The notes under the pieces are model-generated. The model worked only from the letters and a program-made list of their open reading frames with translations. It was not told where the DNA came from and made no database searches. A program made the position numbers and the translations under genes. Below are positions 30,932 through 32,863 of a DNA stretch of 32,863 nucleotides, in pieces (within the stretch, counting starts at the first letter, position 1; the number at the start of each line of letters is the position of its first letter). Origin of the DNA: Lingula anatina (taxonomy: Eukaryota; Brachiopoda; Lingulata; Lingulida; Lingulidae); assembly GCF_001039355.2 (NCBI RefSeq), contig NW_019775069.1, positions 1,161,517 through 1,194,379 on the forward strand, read 5' to 3'.

Positions 30932-31313
30932 TTAAAGGTACATATGAACCGAGCATCGGTGGAGTGTGGATTCCGAGTAACACATGTAAACCACTTCTAC
31001 TAGATTCTTATATGACTCAAATAAATTTGACATGCCAAGGGATAAACTGAATAAATCACTCGATCAGCCATAAAAGACCTTTAGACTGCTCCTTTCTTTT
31101 AATTTATGGTTGTAAATTTAACCTACTTCCGTGACCTACTTTCCCGCCCCATTGACATACATAGAATGCCAGCAGAAAAATCTGTTCAAACATAATTTTC
31201 GGGTAAAATTAAACAATGCCATTTGGTAATTCTCTTAGTTATACTACTTGAAACTATATGCTGGCATTTGGTTGGTTTTTGTGACAAAAAATTGACTTTG
31301 TATGCATCTTTAA
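30932..31313. mobile_element. piggyBac-like MITE, copy 2 (TTAA ends)
   Basis: This starts TTAAAGGTACATATGAACC and ends TATGCATCTTTAA. Its reverse complement aligns with 22971-23324, sharing AAGTAGGTTAAAT, AAAGAAAGGAGC, AGAAGTGGTTTA and the ends. Scattered differences and small indels indicate separate insertions of one family. It has no coding capacity. Confidence 0.8.
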
Positions 31314-32863
31314 CATATATACGGTGAATTAACATGAACTCTCAACGATTGTATCGTTATTATTGCATTTCTCAGTTTGGTGTTGTTTCCCATCTGGCTC
31401 TCTTTTCGAATAAGATAATAATATAATAGTTCCGTGATTTGGAGTTGTAGTGCGACTGAAATTCTTATTTCAATTTTTCTAGACCCTGCAAAACCTATCG
31501 TAAAATTGAAATATTTGAAAACAACAGCTGAAAATCTAAAATATCATTTAATTACTTTGAAATGTGATGATAAATGTTCATAAATAAAGACGGATAAACG
31601 ATATTCAATATACTGCAAACTTCTTAATTAACTTAGGGTAGCCAGTTTTGCGGGGATCATTTTTATTTGAAAAAAAATATATATTTTTTGTCATCCTGTC
31701 ATAAAATAAAGGTGTTGAGTAAATGTGTGTAACAGAAATAAGGTGACAATGAGCTTGACACGTGCCACTTTGAACAAGGAGAGGATAAGAATGTGTGCGT
31801 ACATCACAACACAATTTCTTTTAAATTTACAAGAAACACATGAAATATGAATTTTCCAAATTTTCTAATTTGGTGTACATTGGGCTTGTAACAATATTTT
31901 TTTCATAGTTGGCAAGATGATAAAGGATATATTCACCAAAATATGTATTGGAACGGAAGAGAAGACAAGATTACGGATCATTGCGAATTCCACAGCTATC
32001 ACCGACAACCTAAAAACGTGGCGTATCAGTAACAACATTACAAAGCCCCATAACTATTTAACTAGCTATAAGGTACAAGGGGATTGTCTATACTAAATAC
32101 TCTCATATTAAAACAACATGTGTAAGAAAGTTAGCAAACCAAAAAATGTACGAGTACATTGTACCTTTATGACGTGAGAGTGTGCGTTGTGATTTCACCA
32201 ATGCTGGTATGCATTTGTGTTGTTTTCTAAAGTCCCGCGTGGAAAAGAGTTAGAACAAACATTTTTTAATATACCAGTACACGGCGGTAGCTACCATTAA
32301 ATGAATAGAAAAGAAAATATAGAAAAACACGACCCCTTCTTCGAACTGGGTCTGTATAAAAACTTGTTTTTTATTTAAAGGCTGTTTGTATTACGCGCTC
32401 CGCTAAGCACAAAGCATGCGTACTTCTTTGTGTTTTGCGCGATACAATGAAATAGATCAATGTATGATTTTATCGCGAGACTCACGCCCAATGTGGTTAT
32501 TTATAACTTAGCGTTTTTTTCCGGAGCTGTTTCGATAAATTGCGCAGTTAACTAGCAACAGCAAGTTACCTGAGGATTTAGATATCGGAACTGTACCGAC
32601 ACATTGCACAAGGAGACATTTCGGTAAGTTCATCAAGGGCGGTTATACGGTTATACATAAAATTGTCCATCAACTTAATTACATGCGTGGTTCCTTTAGC
32701 ACCGGGCGATGCCCAAATGTTTAAGAAGAGACATGTAACCCTTTAAGAGGGTCAAATATTACTTTTCACTAGATATCCAGATATATGCCCCTACTGATTC
32801 TAGTATAGATAGACATCATAATATATTTGTGAATACCTAGTGAATACCAGCCATTGATCCCAG
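31314..32863. other. No recognisable gene: probable intron or flank of the minus-strand gene
   Basis: AT-rich sequence with short ORFs only. A weak imperfect hairpin lies near 32395-32445 (GCACAAAG facing CTTTGTGT). No exon continuing the minus-strand gene could be identified. Confidence 0.55.

Noticed and set aside
1-32863. CRISPR array, bacterial operon or phage origin for the window
   Set aside because: Introns with GT-AG borders, LINE, SINE and MITE content and animal-type domains rule out a prokaryotic source; no regularly spaced repeat-spacer array is present.

Overview
The window is eukaryotic, animal genomic DNA. Genes are split into short exons with GT-AG introns, intergenic DNA is AT-rich and crowded with small DNA transposons, and the domain repertoire (DZIP3-type HEPN, NB-ARC, ROC-COR, caspase) is one expanded in lophotrochozoans. 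A bivalve or related mollusc is the best guess. This rests on domain content and repeat style, not on a diagnostic sequence.

Layout. Bases 1-9217 hold no convincing coding sequence, only simple repeats, dispersed degenerate repeats and one clean MITE with a 9-bp target duplication. Bases 9228-27654 (+ strand) can be read as one gene of 16 coding exons. All 15 exon junctions agree in phase and give an open reading frame of 1416 codons plus stop. Domain order is HEPN (RX4H nuclease motif), NB-ARC/STAND ATPase, ROC GTPase, COR, a low-complexity linker, then a complete caspase (p20 and p10). Its introns carry a broken Tc1/mariner transposase, a tRNA-derived SINE, a 315-bp foldback, MITEs and, in the 5-kb intron 6, an antisense cluster of a decayed LINE and a decayed intron-bearing Gypsy-type integrase gene. 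The 3' end lies within a 218-bp MITE that carries the nearest AATAAA. Bases 28524-29548 are a direct tandem duplication with a period of 521 bp. The last exon of a convergent minus-strand gene, possibly a beta-propeller protein, lies at 29585-30090. The rest, to 32863, is intron or flank with a second copy of a piggyBac-like MITE and another inverted-repeat element.

How it may work (inference). The main gene joins two possible effectors, an HEPN RNase at the N-terminus and a caspase protease at the C-terminus, around two P-loop switches (NB-ARC and ROC-COR). That is the logic of a signal-dependent immune or cell-death protein, like an apoptosome and its executioner fused in one chain. The caspase keeps its catalytic His and Cys and the arginines that read Asp at P1, but the usual QACRG motif reads SACQS. 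An in-frame stop in retained intron 2 would give a 448-residue HEPN-NB-ARC form without the caspase.
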